From assembly GCF_016028255.1 (NCBI RefSeq), contig NZ_CP065707.1, forward strand, positions 1,813,001 to 1,877,000: a stretch of DNA of 64,000 nucleotides, given 5' to 3'. Origin of the DNA: Streptococcus oralis. Lineage in GTDB: Bacteria > Bacillota > Bacilli > Lactobacillales > Streptococcaceae. Shown here piece after piece: positions 48,994-59,198 of this stretch (position 1 is its first letter; each line of letters starts with the position of its first letter). The position numbers and the translations under genes were made by a program. The notes below the pieces were generated by a model, which worked only from the letters and a program-made list of their open reading frames with translations, searched no databases and was not told the origin of the DNA.

Positions 48994-50328
48994 TTATTGG
49001 ACGTTGCTTGTCAAGTTAGACAAAAGACGTTCAAATGAATATTCATAGGTTTGGATGTCTCCAGCACCCATAAAGACGTAAACAGCATTGTCATGGTCTA
49101 GGAGTGGAGAAACATTTTCAACAGTGATAACCTGGTGTTTCTTGTTAATTTTATTGGCTAGGTCTTCTACTTTGACATCACCATGGTCCACTTCACGAGC
49201 TGATCCATAGATTTGCGCTAGGTAGACGGCGTCTGCTTGATTCAAAGCGTGAGCAAATTCATCCAACAAGGCGATGGTTCTAGTAAAGGTATGCGGTTGG
49301 AAGATTGCCACGATTTCCTTGCTTGGATATTTCTGACGAGCCGCATCCAAGGTTGCAATGATTTCTGTTGGATGGTGGGCAAAGTCATCAATGATCACTG
49401 TATCATTGACGATTTTTTCAGTGAAACGACGCTTAACACCTGCAAAAGTTTTCAAGTGTTCACGGACCAAGTTCAAATCAAATCCAGCTGTGTAAAGCAA
49501 TCCGATAACAGCTGTCGCATTCATAATATTGTGACGACCAAAGGTTGGAATGTGGAATTGACCCAATTCTTGTCCACGGAAGTGAACTGTAAAGTTTGAT
49601 CCAGTCGTAGAACGTAGGAGATCGCTAGCTACAAAGTCATTGCCCTCAGCTTCAAAACCATAGTAATAGATTGGAGCATTGGCTGTAATCTTACGCAACT
49701 CAGCATCCTCACCGTAGACGAATAAACCTTTGGTAATTTGTTTGGCATAGTCGTTAAAGGCATTGAAAACATCCTCTAGACTTGTAAAGTAGTCTGGATG
49801 GTCAAAGTCAATGTTGGTGATGATAGAATATTCTGGGTGGTAAGGCATGAAATGGCGCTCATATTCGTCTGATTCAAAGACAAAATATTTGGCATTAGCT
49901 GAACCACGACCTGTCCCGTCACCAATCAAGAAGCTGGTGTCAGTAATGTGAGACAAGACATGTGACAACATACCTGTTGTTGAAGTTTTTCCATGTGCTC
50001 CTGCCACTCCCATGCTGACAAAGTCGCGCATAAAGCTACCTAGGAATTCATGGTAACGTTTGTAGCTGATACCATTTTTGTCGGCATAGGCGATTTCAAC
50101 GTTGTTATCGGGACGAAAGGCATTTCCAGCGATAATCTCCACATCACCTTGTAAGTTCTTTTCATCAAAAGGAAGAATCGCAATCCCTGCCTGCTCTAGT
50201 CCACGTTGAGTAAAGTAATATTTTTCAACGTCTGAACCTTGAACCTTGTGTCCCATTTGGTGCAACATCAAGGCTAGGGCACTCATACCTGACCCCTTGA
50301 TTCCAATAAAATGATATGTTTTTGACAT
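48994..50328 (-). CDS. murC: UDP-N-acetylmuramate-L-alanine ligase
   Basis: A 444-residue Mur ligase adding the first residue of the peptide stem. The N-terminal Rossmann motif is [13 protein letters not shown], the ATP loop [15 protein letters not shown] and later [10 protein letters not shown] with FQPHTFTR, all typical of MurC. The length is right. It follows the 203-residue unknown gene by 11 bases. Confidence 0.97.
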   Translation of the reverse strand: MSKTYHFIGIKGSGMSALALMLHQMGHKVQGSDVEKYYFTQRGLEQAGIAILPFDEKNLQGDVEIIAGNAFRPDNNVEIAYADKNGISYKRYHEFLGSFMRDFVSMGVAGAHGKTSTTGMLSHVLSHITDTSFLIGDGTGRGSANAKYFVFESDEYERHFMPYHPEYSIITNIDFDHPDYFTSLEDVFNAFNDYAKQITKGLFVYGEDAELRKITANAPIYYYGFEAEGNDFVASDLLRSTTGSNFTVHFRGQELGQFHIPTFGRHNIMNATAVIGLLYTAGFDLNLVREHLKTFAGVKRRFTEKIVNDTVIIDDFAHHPTEIIATLDAARQKYPSKEIVAIFQPHTFTRTIALLDEFAHALNQADAVYLAQIYGSAREVDHGDVKVEDLANKINKKHQVITVENVSPLLDHDNAVYVFMGAGDIQTYEYSFERLLSNLTSNVQ

Positions 50329-50339
50329 GCTTTTCTCCC

Positions 50340-50951
50340 CTACTCAGTAATTCTTGTCAGATTCAACTCTTGGGCAACCTGACGTTCCTGTTCTGTTTGC
50401 TTATTCTTTTTATTATAGATTTGACTCTTCTTTAGAAAATCGTAGTTGTTCTTTTTAGCTTTTTCCGTTTGGTTTTTCGGAGTTGGATTCGCCACTTGGC
50501 CAACATCCTCAGCTAAGATATAGTGAGACTGGCTCAAGTTTTTACTAAATTTGGCAAACTCACCTGGATTTTCCTTTTGAAATGGTGCTGTTGGTTGGTT
50601 TCCTTGACGAACAAGTGTAGAACCATTGTGTCGTCTGGTATGACTAACATCCTGAGTCAAATACCTGGCTGAACGTTTCTTTTTTAGATCCGCACGCGCT
50701 TCTTCTCGAGCCATCTCAGCATAAGTCTTTTCAACTTTTTTTACTTCTGGAGCTGGTTCTGGCTTTTTGCTAACCACAGGAGCAACTACACTAGCTTTCT
50801 CAACAATAGGAGACCATTCTAAATAGTTTTTATCTCGGTAATCGCCTTTGATATTGCTGATAAAGTCAGACTCATCATACAAGTCCATGACTGGCATTTC
50901 GGTCAGCATGATCTCGTCATCTGACACCAATGGAAATCGATCTTGTTTCAT
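50340..50951 (-). CDS. Conserved streptococcal protein, unknown
   Basis: A 203-residue protein that I place in the Snf2-murC interval from memory but cannot assign. It is rich in Lys, Glu, Gln and Asn, with no membrane helix. The N-terminus [20 protein letters not shown] is acidic and followed by a disordered middle ([17 protein letters not shown]). A more ordered basic C-terminal part ([20 protein letters not shown]) follows. It probably is a soluble adaptor. It is cotranscribed with murC. Confidence 0.7.
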   Translation of the reverse strand: MKQDRFPLVSDDEIMLTEMPVMDLYDESDFISNIKGDYRDKNYLEWSPIVEKASVVAPVVSKKPEPAPEVKKVEKTYAEMAREEARADLKKKRSARYLTQDVSHTRRHNGSTLVRQGNQPTAPFQKENPGEFAKFSKNLSQSHYILAEDVGQVANPTPKNQTEKAKKNNYDFLKKSQIYNKKNKQTEQERQVAQELNLTRITE

Positions 50952-50998
50952 TTTGTATTTCCTTTCAACTCTTCATTATAGCGTATTGTCTTGATTTT

Positions 50999-53900
50999 TC
51001 AAGTGTTGGCTTCAGAAATCCCCAAAATTTCTCGAATTTCTGCCAGACTGAGACTCGCACGCGACTCCGTACCATCTAAAACTTGGGAAACCAAATGTTT
51101 TTTCTGCTCTTGAAGTTCTTGAATTTTTTCTTCAATAGTCCCCTTGGTAATCAAACGATAAACCTCGACCATCTGCTCCTGCCCCATTCGGTGAGCGCGT
51201 CCGATAGCCTGGGCTTCGACAGCAGGATTCCACCAGAGGTCAACCAAAATAACCGTATCAGCTCCCGTTAGATTAAGACCAACACCACCCGCCTTCAGAG
51301 AGATGAGAAAGGCATCTCTCTCTCCTTGGTTAAAGGCCTTGGTCATCTCCTGTCTGTCATGAGCAGGAGTTGAGCCCGTAATTTTGAAGGAAGTCAAGCC
51401 CAAGTCTGGGAGTTCTTGCTCGATTTTTTCCAACATTCCTTTGAACTGGGAGAAAATCAAGACCCGATGCCCACCATCAGCCACTTGTAGCAATAAATCT
51501 CGGAGACTATCGAGTTTACCACTAGCTCCTTGGTAATCGTCCATGAAGAGAGCTGGCGTATCGCAGATCTGGCGCAATCGCATGAGACCAGATAAGATTT
51601 CTACCCGACTTCTCTGGAATTCTTGATCTGTCACTTGCGCTAGGCGGTCTCGCATCTGTTGCAGCTGGGCCAGATAGATAGCCTTCTGTTGGTCTTCCAG
51701 TTCATTTTTATAGACGACTTCGATTAAGTCAGGTAGTTCTGTTAGGACTTCTTCTTTCTTACGCCTCATGACGAAGGGCTTGATAAACTGCGCGACTCGG
51801 TCAGCTGGCAATTTCATAAACTCCTTTTTACTTGGCAAGAGCCCTGGAAGCACAATTTGAAAGATAGACCACAACTCTCCTAAATGATTTTCAATGGGCG
51901 TACCTGACAAAGCAAAAACTGCTGGCACCACAAACTGGCGCAAACTCTGAGCAATCTTGGTTTGGGCATTTTTCATGACCTGGGCTTCATCTAAGAAGAG
52001 AAAATCAAAAGCCATCTCTTGATAAAGCTCGCTGTCTTGACGAAAGGTCGCATAGCTAGTCACATAGATTTGGTGATTTTCAGAAAGAATCGCTTCTCGA
52101 TTCGCTTTCAAACCATGAACGACAGCCAAATCCAACTGTGGGGCAAATTTTCTAAATTCATCTGCCCAATTGTAGATCAAACCTGACGGCGCTAAAATCA
52201 AGACCCGACTTTCTTCGGTCACCTGACTAGTCAAAAAAGCGATAGTTTGCAGTGTTTTTCCCAGTCCCATATCATCGGCTAGGATGCCACCAAAGCCATA
52301 GTGATGAAGCATCTGGAGCCAACGGACACCCTTTTCCTGATAGTCTCTCAAACTTGCCTGCACCCGTATATCTCCCAAAGGAAAATCCTCTGGATGGGTC
52401 AAATCATGAGCTAAATGCTGAAATTCCTCTGTGAAGTAGAACCTGTCTCGACCTTCAAAAAGCTGAGAAAGGCTATAAGCTAGGGATTTTCGCGCTTGGA
52501 AAGAACCATCTTTTAGCTCAACCCCCAGTTCTTGCAAATTTTGACGAATCTGCTTGGTTTCCTCATCAAAAAAGTACACTTGGTCAGAAGAACTGATATA
52601 GAAATCCTGATTGCTGGTTAAGGCTTTAAGAGCTTGATCAATCTCTTCTTGGGCAATCCCTTGGAAATCAAACTGAATCTCCAACAGTCCTCCCTTGGAC
52701 TCAATCTGAACCTGAGGAGCTTGGACGCTGTAGAGCTGATTTATCTCATCAGACAAGAAAACCAACCCCAATTTCTCAAAAGTAGGAATCGTATGATGAA
52801 AGAAAGAGTAAACTGCCTCAGGCTTCAAAGCCTGTCTCCAAGACTGAAAATCAGCCTCAAAACCAGCCCCTAAACTAACTTGAAATATCTGGCTTTCTAC
52901 GGCAGCATCGCTAGCGAAAGGTAATTCTTCCATCTGTTGATGACTAGTCACCTTAATATCTCCATAATCAAACTCGATATCCAAGCGGATACGACCATCC
53001 TTCTCCTTGTCAAAGTAAAAGATCGGTGAAAAGGGTCGTATTTGTAAACGTTCTGGAGCAGAAATCTTGCCCAGTTGCTCAAACAAAGGAAGACAGGAAG
53101 CCAATCGATCCCGATCGCCAGTATCAAACTGGAGGCATTTTCTCCCTCTCTCCTCCTGAGGAAGCTCCTTGATTTCCTTTAGTAGGCTGATTTGTTTAGG
53201 GTTTAAGAGATAAAGATTCCCCTTACGAAAGAGAACCGCTCCCCCATAGAATACGTTGACTCGCTCAGTCTCAGAAATTTCCATCTCAAAATAATCGGGA
53301 TACTCCTTCACAGAAAAAGAGAAAAGTTCTGCATCTGGATCTAAATCATGAAAGAGAAGATTTTCATAACTATCGATCTGGTGTTCAAAATGAAAATCCT
53401 CCAAATTCATCAGCAACTCCACCCCCTGCTCAAAAAAAGTCAGAGGGAAAAAGAGGTGACGACCTTGATTAGGGAAAAAGAGGTCTTGACTCAGTCCCTC
53501 CTCAATCAAGCCCCGTAAAAAAGTAAGAACATCTTGACTAGCTGTATCAAAAGCATCCCAAGACAAGTCATTTTCATACTGTTTCCCAATCATATATGGT
53601 TTTCGATGGACTAAGACCTTCAAAAAGAGAGGGATGTCACGAATGACATAATATTTTTGACTATCAACTAAACCGATTCGGAGAGTCCAAAGGAGGCGAT
53701 TGGTTCCAGCTTCTACCTGGCCTTGAGCCGACAAAGTGTAGATTTTCTCTCGCTTCTGAGGTCGGATACGCTCCAAAAAACTACCACCAAAACTAACCTT
53801 GGTTTCGACCTCTTCTTGCTCTTCATGGCCTTTTTCTAAGGCTTGTAAAATCACCTGGCCTTCTTCGTCGTTCTTCAGATAATGCTCGAGCGCCGCTAGG

Positions 53901-54094
53901 TGAACACAGTAACCTCTTTTTTGGAAAAAATCACAAGCACAAAAAACAAGATCATCCTCTAAACTGTAGCGTAAGTCTTCTCCCGCCACACGAGTATAGA
54001 GGCGATTCCCTTTTTCCTTGATAATCTCAATGTTGCCCGTTTCATAGAGAGTAACACCCTCCATGCGCAACTTTCCCGGAATCAATTTAGCCAT
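50999..54094 (-). CDS. Snf2/Rad54-type helicase with SWIM domain
   Basis: A 1031-residue DNA translocase. Near the N-terminus (about 50-75) is a SWIM zinc motif (FCACDFFQKRGYCVHLAALE). The Snf2 core starts at about 575 with LRDYQEKGVRWLQML, Walker A DDMGLGKTLQ, a DEAQ box (FLFLDEAQVMKN), ALSGTPIENH, and in the second lobe FSQFKGMLEKIEQE, LISLKAGGVGLNLTGAD and QAIGRAHRMGQ. Bacterial members of this type have unclear roles in chromatin or transcription. It heads the murC-mltG gene run. Confidence 0.92.
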   Translation of the reverse strand: MAKLIPGKLRMEGVTLYETGNIEIIKEKGNRLYTRVAGEDLRYSLEDDLVFCACDFFQKRGYCVHLAALEHYLKNDEEGQVILQALEKGHEEQEEVETKVSFGGSFLERIRPQKREKIYTLSAQGQVEAGTNRLLWTLRIGLVDSQKYYVIRDIPLFLKVLVHRKPYMIGKQYENDLSWDAFDTASQDVLTFLRGLIEEGLSQDLFFPNQGRHLFFPLTFFEQGVELLMNLEDFHFEHQIDSYENLLFHDLDPDAELFSFSVKEYPDYFEMEISETERVNVFYGGAVLFRKGNLYLLNPKQISLLKEIKELPQEERGRKCLQFDTGDRDRLASCLPLFEQLGKISAPERLQIRPFSPIFYFDKEKDGRIRLDIEFDYGDIKVTSHQQMEELPFASDAAVESQIFQVSLGAGFEADFQSWRQALKPEAVYSFFHHTIPTFEKLGLVFLSDEINQLYSVQAPQVQIESKGGLLEIQFDFQGIAQEEIDQALKALTSNQDFYISSSDQVYFFDEETKQIRQNLQELGVELKDGSFQARKSLAYSLSQLFEGRDRFYFTEEFQHLAHDLTHPEDFPLGDIRVQASLRDYQEKGVRWLQMLHHYGFGGILADDMGLGKTLQTIAFLTSQVTEESRVLILAPSGLIYNWADEFRKFAPQLDLAVVHGLKANREAILSENHQIYVTSYATFRQDSELYQEMAFDFLFLDEAQVMKNAQTKIAQSLRQFVVPAVFALSGTPIENHLGELWSIFQIVLPGLLPSKKEFMKLPADRVAQFIKPFVMRRKKEEVLTELPDLIEVVYKNELEDQQKAIYLAQLQQMRDRLAQVTDQEFQRSRVEILSGLMRLRQICDTPALFMDDYQGASGKLDSLRDLLLQVADGGHRVLIFSQFKGMLEKIEQELPDLGLTSFKITGSTPAHDRQEMTKAFNQGERDAFLISLKAGGVGLNLTGADTVILVDLWWNPAVEAQAIGRAHRMGQEQMVEVYRLITKGTIEEKIQELQEQKKHLVSQVLDGTESRASLSLAEIREILGISEANT

Positions 54095-54147
54095 AGTTAC
54101 CCCTTTATCTTATCTTTTCATTATACCACATTTTTCCCTATGAAAAT

Positions 54148-54180
54148 AGCCTTCTAGGAAGACTTTTCTCCTAGAAGGCT
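54148..54180 (-). terminator. Terminator between the patB and Snf2 genes
   Basis: A perfect 12-bp stem AGCCTTCTAGGA/TCCTAGAAGGCT around a 9-base loop. On the minus strand it is followed by ATTTTC. It lies 6 bases past the patB stop codon. Confidence 0.88.
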
Positions 54181-54186
54181 CGATTT

Positions 54187-55353
54187 TTAAAGTGTAGCAA
54201 AAGTGGTCACGATGCGTTGGCAAACCTCTTCCAGTACTGACTTCGGCATAGCTACATTGAGGCGGGCATGAAGAGCTCCCTCCTCCCCAAAGTCCAAACC
54301 TCGGTTCAAGATAACCTTGGCTTCATTTCTCAAAAGCTCTTGCAAGCGGTCATCCGTTAGGTCATAGGCTGAAAAATCAAGCCAGATCAAGTAGGTACCT
54401 TGTGGTTTCATGACCTTAATCTTGGTTTCGTTGCCCAAAATATCCACTACATAGTTAATGTGGTCCTCGATGACTTCTTTTAACTCTCCTAACCAGTCCT
54501 TACCATAACGGTAGGCAGCTTCTGTCGCCAAATACCCCAAGCCTGAGATTTCATGTTGGTTATTGGCCAACTGGCGTTTTTGGAAAGCCACACGAAGCTT
54601 TGGATTTTCAATAACTGCATAGGAATTCTTGGTCCCAGCAATATTAAAGGTCTTAGTGGCACTGCTCAGGATAAGGGCAAAGTCTTTAAAGGCGGGATCA
54701 ATGGTGTTGAATGACTGGTGTTTGTGACCAAAGAGGGCCAAATCTTGGTGGATCTCATCTGAAACCAACAAAACACCATGTTTTTGGCAGAGATGACCAA
54801 TCTTTTCTAACACTTCCTTTTCCCAAACACGTCCACCAGGATTGTGAGGATTGCAAAGGATATAAAGCTTCACATCCTCTTCCACCAATTCCTTCTCCAG
54901 CTGGTCAAAGTCAATCTCAAACAGACCATTCTTTTCCACCAAAGAATTGGTAATCAATCGGCGATTGTTCAGTTTGACACTGCGAGCAAACGGTGGATAG
55001 ACCGGTGTATTAATCAGAACAGCCTCTCCTTCTTTTGTAAAGGCTTGAATGGCTGTTGAAATAGCTGGTACCACTCCTTCGATAAATACGAGAGCCTCCT
55101 TATCGAAAGTGTAACTATGCTGGTTTTCTTCCCAGTCCTGAACCGACTGAATCAAAGCGTCGCTTGCATAAGTATAGCCATAGACCAACTGATCTGCGTA
55201 GGCTTGTACAGCTTGTCGAACTTCAGGCAAAACCACAAAGTCCATATCTGCTATCCAGGCTGGTAGAACTTCTCGATCAGCTTCCGCTTCTTTCCATTTA
55301 TAGGTATGATGCCCAAAACGATTGGGCAGGCTTGTAAAATCATATTTTCCCAT
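54187..55353 (-). CDS. patB: C-S lyase / aminotransferase, PatB-MalY type
   Basis: A 388-residue PLP enzyme that cleaves cystathionine or cysteine conjugates to homocysteine or thiols. N-terminal MGKYDFTSLPNRFGHHTYKW and PAWIADMDF are family hallmarks; the PLP lysine is in SSATKTFNIAGTKNS and CNPHNPGGRVW is conserved. It lies 7 bases after metB, so the pair runs transsulfuration from O-acylhomoserine to homocysteine. A MET box upstream of metB controls both. It could also act as a cysteine desulfhydrase. Confidence 0.92.
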   Translation of the reverse strand: MGKYDFTSLPNRFGHHTYKWKEAEADREVLPAWIADMDFVVLPEVRQAVQAYADQLVYGYTYASDALIQSVQDWEENQHSYTFDKEALVFIEGVVPAISTAIQAFTKEGEAVLINTPVYPPFARSVKLNNRRLITNSLVEKNGLFEIDFDQLEKELVEEDVKLYILCNPHNPGGRVWEKEVLEKIGHLCQKHGVLLVSDEIHQDLALFGHKHQSFNTIDPAFKDFALILSSATKTFNIAGTKNSYAVIENPKLRVAFQKRQLANNQHEISGLGYLATEAAYRYGKDWLGELKEVIEDHINYVVDILGNETKIKVMKPQGTYLIWLDFSAYDLTDDRLQELLRNEAKVILNRGLDFGEEGALHARLNVAMPKSVLEEVCQRIVTTFATL

Positions 55354-55360
55354 ATTTATC

Positions 55361-56455
55361 TTATCCTTCTAAGGCTTGGCGCAAGTCCGCAATCAAATCT
55401 CTAGCATCCTCAATCCCAATAGACAAACGCAAAAGATCATCTGTCAATCCATAAGAATGGCGCACTTCTGCTGGAATATCCGCATGGGTCTGCGTCGTTG
55501 GATAGGTGATCAGACTCTCTACCCCACCCAAACTTTCTGCAAAAGAGAAGACCTTGAGACTGTTCAAAATATGAGGAATACGTTTCTCATCCACTACTTT
55601 AAAGGAAATCATTCCCCCACGACCAGTATAGAGAACTTCCTTGACTGCTGGAGAATCCTTCAAAAAGGCAACCACTTCTTGGGCATTCGCTGTAGAACGT
55701 TCCATACGCAGAGACAAGGTCTTAAGACCACGAATCAACTGATAACTATCAAACGGTGATAAGACCGCACCTGTCGTATTGAGATTGTAAAACAGTTGTT
55801 CATATAGTTCTAAACTATTAGTCACAACTACCCCAGCCAAGACATCATTGTGCCCTGCTAGGTATTTGGTGGCTGAATGAAGAACAATATCTGCACCATC
55901 TTCAATCGGTCGTTGGTAAATCGGACTGTAGAAGGTATTGTCTACGACTACTTTGGCACCCTTAGCATGAGCTATTTGGGCTAGTTTTGCAATATCAAAT
56001 TCCAACATCAACGGATTGGTTGGCGTTTCGATGTAGAGAACATCCACATGATTTTCCAGCTCAGCAATCAACTCTGCTTCAGTATTAGCATAGGTAAAAT
56101 GGAACCGGCCTTCCTTCTCCACTTGATTGAACCAACGGAAAGAACCCCCATACAGATCGCGCACAGCCAAGACTTTACTTCCCACTGGAAAAACACTAAA
56201 AGCCAGTACAATCGCAGCCATACCTGAGCTCGTCGCTAGGGCATAGTCTGCTGATTCGATTGCAGCCAAGACTTCCTCTGCCTTACTGCGAGTTGGGTTT
56301 TTAGTGCGCGTGTAGTCAAATCCTGTAGACTGACCGAACTCAGGATGCTGATAAGTTGTTGAAAAATGAAGCGGCGTTACCAAGGCACCTGTTGCCTTAT
56401 CTGACTTGATTCCCGCCTGGGCCAAAATTGTGTTGATGTGTAGTTCTTTGCTCAT
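55361..56455 (-). CDS. metB: Cystathionine gamma-synthase/beta-lyase family PLP enzyme
   Basis: A 364-residue trans-sulfuration enzyme. Signatures are TGALVTPLHFSTTYQHPEFG, YTRTKNPTR, SSGMAAI, the PLP-phosphate site and LHSATKYLAGHNDV with the PLP lysine. MetB and MetC cannot be told apart by sequence alone; adjacency to PatB (a beta-lyase) favours MetB. The start follows a strong GGAGGT. Confidence 0.9.
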   Translation of the reverse strand: MSKELHINTILAQAGIKSDKATGALVTPLHFSTTYQHPEFGQSTGFDYTRTKNPTRSKAEEVLAAIESADYALATSSGMAAIVLAFSVFPVGSKVLAVRDLYGGSFRWFNQVEKEGRFHFTYANTEAELIAELENHVDVLYIETPTNPLMLEFDIAKLAQIAHAKGAKVVVDNTFYSPIYQRPIEDGADIVLHSATKYLAGHNDVLAGVVVTNSLELYEQLFYNLNTTGAVLSPFDSYQLIRGLKTLSLRMERSTANAQEVVAFLKDSPAVKEVLYTGRGGMISFKVVDEKRIPHILNSLKVFSFAESLGGVESLITYPTTQTHADIPAEVRHSYGLTDDLLRLSIGIEDARDLIADLRQALEG

Positions 56456-56481
56456 ACAATACCTCCAAATCTATAGTAACT

Positions 56482-56548
56482 ATTGTACCACTTATTTTCG
56501 CCAACTCATTTTCTTCTTTTCAAGAGCTAGTTATAGTTTCAAACTATA
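56482..56548 (-). promoter_or_regulatory. metB-patB promoter with MET box
   Basis: TATAGTTTCAAACTATA (56532-56548) is a perfect inverted repeat matching the streptococcal MET box TATAGTTTSAAACTATA bound by the LysR regulator MetR/MtaR. The extended -10 TGGTACAAT (56482-56490) puts the transcription start near 56475, so the box centres near -65, the usual LysR position. The -35 is poor, as expected for an activated promoter. Confidence 0.92.
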
Positions 56549-56550
56549 TA

Positions 56551-56583
56551 AAAGCGATAGTTCCTTGAGAAACTATCGCTTTT
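56551..56583 (-). terminator. Terminator of the oligopeptide-binding gene
   Basis: The stem AAAGCGATAGTT/AACTATCGCTTT (56551-56562, 56571-56582) is perfect, with an 8-base loop. It is followed on the minus strand by TATATAG rather than a long T-run. It abuts the MET box. Confidence 0.75.
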
Positions 56584-56600
56584 CCTGTTGAATAGACTGA

Positions 56601-58559
56601 TTATTTAACGTGTTTTGCCAATTCTTCTTGGGCTTTTTTATTTGACTCTTCTTTTTCTTTCAGCCATTTTTCTTTAGCTTTTTCATACTCAGCAGTCGTC
56701 ACAGTCTTATCTTGTAACTTGAGGTACTTGTATGATTCGACACCCTTATTTCCAGCTTGTGAGAATGGTGCAGAGAATGGAACTGTCTTTCTCAAGCTAG
56801 GTGTTCCACCCTTAGAAACGTTTGGAATTGCAAGGGCGCTATCAACGAGCCAAGCTTGAACTTCAGCATATTTTTCATAACGTTTTGCTGGATCTTGCTC
56901 TTTATTGGCTTCTTCCAACATTTGAGTGTAGGTATCAAGTCCAACTGCCTTGGCCTTGTCATTGACTTCACCTGGTTCTAGACCAAGGTTTTGCAACATA
57001 CCACCGTTATTGACATTTAAGATATCAAGATAGCTTGATGGATCCAAGTAGTCCGCACTCCAACCACCATTGTATAGGTCAAAATCCTTCTGGGCTGCTG
57101 TCTGAGCTAAATAACCAGAGCTATCATAATCCTCTGTTGCCAACTGTTGGATATCGATAACCACGTTCTCAGTTCCAAGAACAGATTCGATGGATTGCTT
57201 CATTGAGCTAATTTCTTGAATTTCTGTCTTATTGGTCATTTCAACAGTCTTATCCAAGTGAATTGGGAACTGAACACCCTTGGCTTCTAGTTCTTTCTTA
57301 GCTTCCGCAAACTTAGCTTTAGCCTTGTCAGGATTGTAGTAAGGATCCTGAGCATCAGCAAAGTTGATTCCTTGCCATTCTTGGCCATAGTTGACCATCT
57401 TTTCGGAAACAACATCACCAAAGTCTTTTCCGTTGATACTTACAAATGTAGGAGGTACAACTAGGTTACGAATAATCTTCGTTGCTCCGTCTTCCCCTTG
57501 AGATTGTGCCCCATAGGCCGTACGGTTGTAGGCAAAATTGATAGCTTGGCGGAAGTTTTTATTCAGAACTGCTTCTTGGGTAGATTTCTTTTCGATGTCA
57601 GTCGTTTTAGAAGTGAAATTATAAGATTTTCTATCTAGGTTAAAGTTCAAGTAGAAAGAAGTGGCATCTTGCATGCTGTAGATGATATTGTCCTTATTCT
57701 TCTCTTTAATCCCTTCAAAACTTGAGCTATTTGGATAGAGACGTGCGTAGCTGTATACTCCTTCTGTAAAGTTACGTGCTAGGGCATCTTGGTCACTTCC
57801 ATCATAGTAGGTCAATTTCACATCGTCCACAAAGACATTTTTAGCATCCCAGTAGTTCGGATTTTTCTTGTACTCGATAACAGATTTTGAAACAAAGGAC
57901 TTCATCAAGAAAGGTCCACTGTACAAAATACTAGAAGGATCCACCTTACCAAAGTCATCTCCTTTTGATTTCAAGAAATCAGCATTAACAGGGAAGAGAA
58001 TAGTGGACGTAGTTTTAGAATTCCAATAAGGTTCTGGTCGAGTCAAAGTATACTGAACTGTTTGGTCATCAATCGCCTTCACACCGACAGTTGAAAAGTC
58101 TGTTGTTTTACCGTTGATATAGTCATCCAAACCTGCTACAGACTCTTGAACCAAGTACAAGGCTTCAGATTTTTTATCTGCCGCATATTTCAAACCTGTC
58201 ACAAAGTCTTGAGCAGTTACAGGTGCGTATTCTTCACCTTCGTATGTATACCACTTGGCATCTTTACGAAGTTTGTAGGTATAAGTCAAACCGTCCTTGG
58301 AAACGGTCCAATCCTCTGCCAAAGATGGAACATAGTTACCATATTGGTCATTTTCCATCAAACCATCTACCAGATTGGTAACGATATCATTAGTTGTTGC
58401 ACGGTTCTCTGCTAGATAGTTCAAACTAGATGGATCACTAGAGTAAACATAATTGTATGTTTTAGATGAACTTGCTGAGTTCCCACATGCGCTTAGTAGG
58501 ATACCCGCGCTTAACACGACACTTGCCAGTGTCAGATACTTGGCCTTAGACTTTTTCAT
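56601..58559 (-). CDS. aliB: Oligopeptide-binding lipoprotein, AliA/AliB/AmiA type
   Basis: A 652-residue substrate-binding protein of family 5, with a lipobox GILLSACGN (Cys25). The mature part begins with YNYVYSSDPSSLNYLAENRA and ends with repeated acidic-basic helix. Together with the Ami permease (not in this window) such proteins take up peptides used as nutrients and as signals. From memory it is the AliB-type member found next to metB/patB, but AliA, AliB and AmiA are close paralogues. It is transcribed from its own strong promoter. Confidence 0.88.
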   Translation of the reverse strand: MKKSKAKYLTLASVVLSAGILLSACGNSASSSKTYNYVYSSDPSSLNYLAENRATTNDIVTNLVDGLMENDQYGNYVPSLAEDWTVSKDGLTYTYKLRKDAKWYTYEGEEYAPVTAQDFVTGLKYAADKKSEALYLVQESVAGLDDYINGKTTDFSTVGVKAIDDQTVQYTLTRPEPYWNSKTTSTILFPVNADFLKSKGDDFGKVDPSSILYSGPFLMKSFVSKSVIEYKKNPNYWDAKNVFVDDVKLTYYDGSDQDALARNFTEGVYSYARLYPNSSSFEGIKEKNKDNIIYSMQDATSFYLNFNLDRKSYNFTSKTTDIEKKSTQEAVLNKNFRQAINFAYNRTAYGAQSQGEDGATKIIRNLVVPPTFVSINGKDFGDVVSEKMVNYGQEWQGINFADAQDPYYNPDKAKAKFAEAKKELEAKGVQFPIHLDKTVEMTNKTEIQEISSMKQSIESVLGTENVVIDIQQLATEDYDSSGYLAQTAAQKDFDLYNGGWSADYLDPSSYLDILNVNNGGMLQNLGLEPGEVNDKAKAVGLDTYTQMLEEANKEQDPAKRYEKYAEVQAWLVDSALAIPNVSKGGTPSLRKTVPFSAPFSQAGNKGVESYKYLKLQDKTVTTAEYEKAKEKWLKEKEESNKKAQEELAKHVK

Positions 58560-58591
58560 TTCCAGAACCTCCTGTTTTAGATATTTGCCTT

Positions 58592-58620
58592 ATTATACAG
58601 CTTTAGTTTTATTTAGTCAA
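58592..58620 (-). promoter_or_regulatory. Promoter of the oligopeptide-binding gene
   Basis: TTGACT (58615-58620) and TATAAT (58592-58597) on the minus strand are 17 bases apart, close to the consensus. The leader is about 25 bases and carries AGGAGG. Between 58621 and 58790 I see no other gene or signal. Confidence 0.85.
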
Positions 58621-58799
58621 GTAATTCCTGTCACAAAAGGTCGAAATTATATTATTTTCTCTACAAATTTTAGAATTTTATCTATTTCGTTAGGTATATG
58701 CAATACGTAGTGTAATATTTTTACCTCTTATTCCTAAGTGCTTTAAAAGCTGTCTTGTAATTTGAATATTCTTTTTGACGGTGATTAATAAACAGTAAG

Positions 58800-59108
58800 A
58801 CATCATTAAGTTCTTTGGAAGGTTTAGAAATGGAAATCCATCAAAAATAAAATTGATGGGCATCCACTCCTTTTCAGACGCTATTTCAAACTTTTCTTAA
58901 ATCTAAATCCTATATCAATAATATCCTTGAATCCCTTCATTTCAATACTAAGTTGGAAGCAATCAGCAAGAATATAAGATGTCTAGTATTTGATTTTCAA
59001 AAATTTAGAGTGATAATTCTCGTCACTTTGAATATTAAAAAAGAGAGAACCAATCTGATTCTCTCTCATGCTTAGTTAGATCTCACTCTCTACAGTTGAC
59101 AAAGAGCC
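58800..59108 (+). mobile_element. Remnant of a second ISL3-type element (right end)
   Basis: Reading the plus strand gives QTLFQTFLKSKSYINNILES and LEAISKNIR, then NIKKERTNLILSHA and a stop. This parallels the transposase C-terminus of the element at 17148-18571. The bases CTACAGTTGACAAAGAGCC (59090-59108) are identical to that element's right inverted repeat. Frameshifts and missing upstream sequence show a 5'-truncated, worn copy, older than the first. Confidence 0.85.
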
Positions 59109-59111
59109 AAA

Positions 59112-59142
59112 AACCCCAGATAGCCTTGAGCTATCCGGGGTT
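59112..59142 (-). terminator. Terminator of the serine-rich repeat gene
   Basis: AACCCC(A)GATAGC pairs with GCTATC(C)GGGGTT around loop CTTGA, with one mismatch. It is followed on the minus strand by TTTTTGGC, the first bases of which belong to the IS remnant's end. Confidence 0.85.
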
Positions 59143-59198
59143 CTTGTTTTCATCGCTAAAATGATATCAACAATTTCATTTTAGTCGATTTTTGGGAC

